Shown one piece after another: positions 7,050 through 7,871 of a stretch of 7,871 nt of DNA. The position numbers and the translations under genes were made by a program. Origin of the DNA: Chitinophaga pinensis. GTDB taxonomy: Bacteria; Bacteroidota; Bacteroidia; NS11-12g; UBA9320. The DNA lies in contig CAMDCQ010000109.1 of the NCBI GenBank assembly GCA_945890595.1, forward strand, positions 1 through 7,871. The letters run 5' to 3'. The notes below the pieces were generated by a model. That model was not told where the DNA came from. It did not search any database and worked only from the letters and a program-made list of their open reading frames with translations. The stretch's first letter is position 1; the number at the start of each line of letters is the position of its first letter.

Positions 7050-7064
7050 TTGCTTGTAACGTTT
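7050..7064 (-). repeat. 15-bp core repeat, copy 2 (inner end of the stem-loop element)
   Basis: Minus-strand sequence AAACGTTACAAGCAA, the partner of the copy at 6553-6567. It lies just outside the long stem, on the side of the small gene. If the element is a recombination site, this copy would hold the crossover point (an ACGTTA-type end, compare G^TTRRRY in integron attC sites). The fit to RRRY is imperfect, as the fifth base is C. Confidence 0.45.
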
Positions 7065-7185
7065 TGCAGCTATAAGAAGTTGGCGATTTCGAAGCACAAA
7101 ACTGTCAACCTGCACGAAAGTTTGATTGAAAAACTGCACTTCATTTAACCACTGAACCGCCAATTTCTTATAGGTGCTGTTAGGT
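7058..7185 (-). repeat. Large attC-like stem-loop element
   Basis: CTATAAGAAGTTGGCG (7070-7085) and CGCCAATTTCTTATAG (7158-7173) form a 16-pair stem with a single G-T pair, enclosing 72 bases. The outer bases also partly pair: TAACG then GC on the left, and GC then TGTTA on the right. On the minus strand the element opens with ACCTAAC (7185-7179), an exact RYYYAAC, and closes with CGTTAC (7061-7056), a partial match to GTTRRRY. The total length of about 128 bp and the layout of outer boxes, spacer and long imperfect arms are those of integron attC sites. However, this stem is unusually perfect and has no obvious extrahelical bases apart from the outer spacer. An abundant intergenic palindrome of Flavobacteriales that is unrelated to integrons is an equally fair reading. 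Confidence 0.55.
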
Positions 7186-7189
7186 GCTG
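7171..7189 (+). repeat. Tandem repeat of TAGGTGCTG
   Basis: TAGGTGCTG occurs at 7171-7179 and again at 7181-7189, separated by one T. The first copy includes the foot of the long stem; the second contains most of the outer GTTAGGT box. The doubling means that two alternative boxes of the same sequence lie at this end of the stem-loop element. Confidence 0.6.
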
Positions 7190-7418
7190 GCGTTCTTGTC
7201 GTCCGTGTCTGTAAACCATTGTCATTGTTGAGTTTAACTGTCTTTGCTGTGTCGGTTTGTGTGTCGGGTGTTTTAATTTTTTCAAGAGGGAAGGAAAAAA
7301 AAATTGAATTTCTTTCTGCGGTGGGAAAAGCACACTCTTTGCCAAGTTTTGGCTTGTGTGTCGGCTTGTGCGACTTGGCAATGTGTGTGATTTTGTGCGT
7401 TGGCTCATTCTTTCATTA
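7190..7418 (-). other. Gene-free C/A-rich tail behind the right-hand gene
   Basis: About 230 bp with an extreme strand bias: the plus strand is G/T-rich (runs such as GTGTGTGTGATTTTGTG are typical) and the minus strand C/A-rich. No convincing start codon or protein is present. In the frame of the right-hand gene, three consecutive stops (TAA TAA TGA, from 7421 to 7413) are followed by an open stretch that continues without a stop to 7034, crossing the stem-loop as well. Low T content on the minus strand would itself suppress stops. A 3' untranslated region or a conserved cassette tail seems more likely than a gene; a structured RNA is possible. Confidence 0.5.
7331..7360. repeat. Hairpin in the C/A-rich tail
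   Basis: GCCAA (7341-7345) pairs with TTGGC (7349-7353) around a 3-base loop. Outside it, CACAC (7331-7335) pairs with GTGTG (7356-7360) across an asymmetric internal loop. In competition, GCCAAGT (7341-7347) is also a perfect inverse match to ACTTGGC (7373-7379). No T-run follows on the minus strand, so a simple intrinsic terminator for the right-hand gene is not supported. Confidence 0.4.
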
Positions 7419-7871
7419 TTAAACTGGTGAAACTGAATTTGCTAATCTTCTTTCGCCTCCAATTCTTGTTGTGTAATATCGTTGTTCAATACCATAAAGT
7501 AGTTTTTTCAAGTCTTCTTCATTAGAAACTGAAAAATTTGAGTCGTTTTCATCAAAAACCAATTCTTCGCAATATTCTCTTATATATCCAAAAATATCTT
7601 GTTTCTCTGCTGGTGTAAATCTTGCTATGGTCTCCCTAGCCATTGCAATTCTCTTTCTGTTTGCTTTCTTCACGTTTTCAGCAGAATAGTCGTCTGCAAG
7701 ATTTATAAAATCATTTTCTAAAAACTCTTCGGTTTCTTCTTGTGTAGCTTCTCTGTATAATTCGTAAATGCCCTTAAAAATTGTCGTTATTGAAGTTAAT
7801 TTCTTAAAATACAGAGTGTCAGAAGCCTTGTGATAAATCGCATCTGGCAATTGATTGATTAAAATAATTGG
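7419..7871 (-). CDS. Uncharacterised protein, C-terminal 150 residues (start outside the window)
   Basis: The frame is open to the right edge, so this is the 3' part of a longer gene. A TTG at 7850 would be a possible start, but the seven codons before it (PIILINQ) continue naturally and no stop separates them. The visible part is soluble and highly charged, rich in Glu, Lys and Arg, without a membrane segment or a metal-binding motif. It contains a probable helical stretch (KKANRKRIAMARETIARF) and ends with RRYYTTRIGG-like chemistry: an aromatic YY, two Thr, then GGERRLANSV. It looks like a well-formed protein rather than a decayed one. I do not recognise a characterised family and assign no function. 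Three tandem stops (TAA TAA TGA) close the frame. The long C/A-rich tail and the stem-loop follow downstream, consistent with a cassette-like unit. Confidence 0.7.
   Translation of the reverse strand, partial: PIILINQLPDAIYHKASDTLYFKKLTSITTIFKGIYELYREATQEETEEFLENDFINLADDYSAENVKKANRKRIAMARETIARFTPAEKQDIFGYIREYCEELVFDENDSNFSVSNEEDLKKLLYGIEQRYYTTRIGGERRLANSVSPV

Noticed and set aside
7145..7408. Minus-strand reading frame of 87 codons with an ATG in the C/A-rich tail
   Set aside because: Its product is dominated by Ser, Thr, His, Gln and Arg from the skewed composition. It crosses one arm of the stem-loop, and it competes with another open frame over the same bases.
7174..7422. Plus-strand reading frame of 82 codons (Val/Leu/Cys-rich) in the same tail
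   Set aside because: The hydrophobic look follows directly from the G/T-rich strand. No promoter or homologous family is apparent, and it is antisense to the end of the right-hand gene.

Overview
The window looks like chromosomal DNA of a member of the Bacteroidota, most probably of the order Flavobacteriales. The pointers are AT-rich coding sequence, starts without clear Shine-Dalgarno sequences, three promoters of the Bacteroidota type (TTG, a 15-18 bp gap, then TAnnTTTG), and proteins that read like the flavobacterial forms of their families. This placement is an inference; there is no rRNA or other marker gene here.

Left and middle (1-4907) are housekeeping. A tRNA-dihydrouridine synthase (dusB, minus strand, cut by the left edge) is divergent from a CPBP/CAAX-type membrane protease gene, which overlaps cdsA (CDP-diacylglycerol synthase) by 8 bases. 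After an 83-bp gap holding a good promoter come a Glu/Leu/Phe/Val-type dehydrogenase, psd (phosphatidylserine decarboxylase) overlapping it by one base, and a SprT-like zinc metalloprotease gene 7 bp further on. CdsA and Psd are the first and last enzymes of the CDP-diacylglycerol route to phosphatidylethanolamine; the dehydrogenase between them is a metabolic outsider.

At 4981-6435 a 484-residue cryptochrome/photolyase-family gene runs on the minus strand, convergent with the sprT-like gene. It starts at TTG, has its own promoter, and lacks several residues that E. coli photolyase uses for electron transfer and lesion binding.

The right end (about 6550-7871) looks accessory. It carries, all on the minus strand, the 3' part of an unrecognised gene (running off the right edge), a 230-bp tail strongly biased to C and A on that strand, a large stem-loop with a 16-bp near-perfect stem and attC-like outer bases, and a 154-residue membrane-anchored hypothetical protein. 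The small gene is bracketed by two copies of a 15-bp sequence (12 of 15 identical), one at the stem-loop and one just past its stop. This layout (gene, tail, hairpin, gene) resembles a mobile gene-cassette array and is the most promising place for something undescribed. No integrase, transposase, tRNA, rRNA or CRISPR array was seen.
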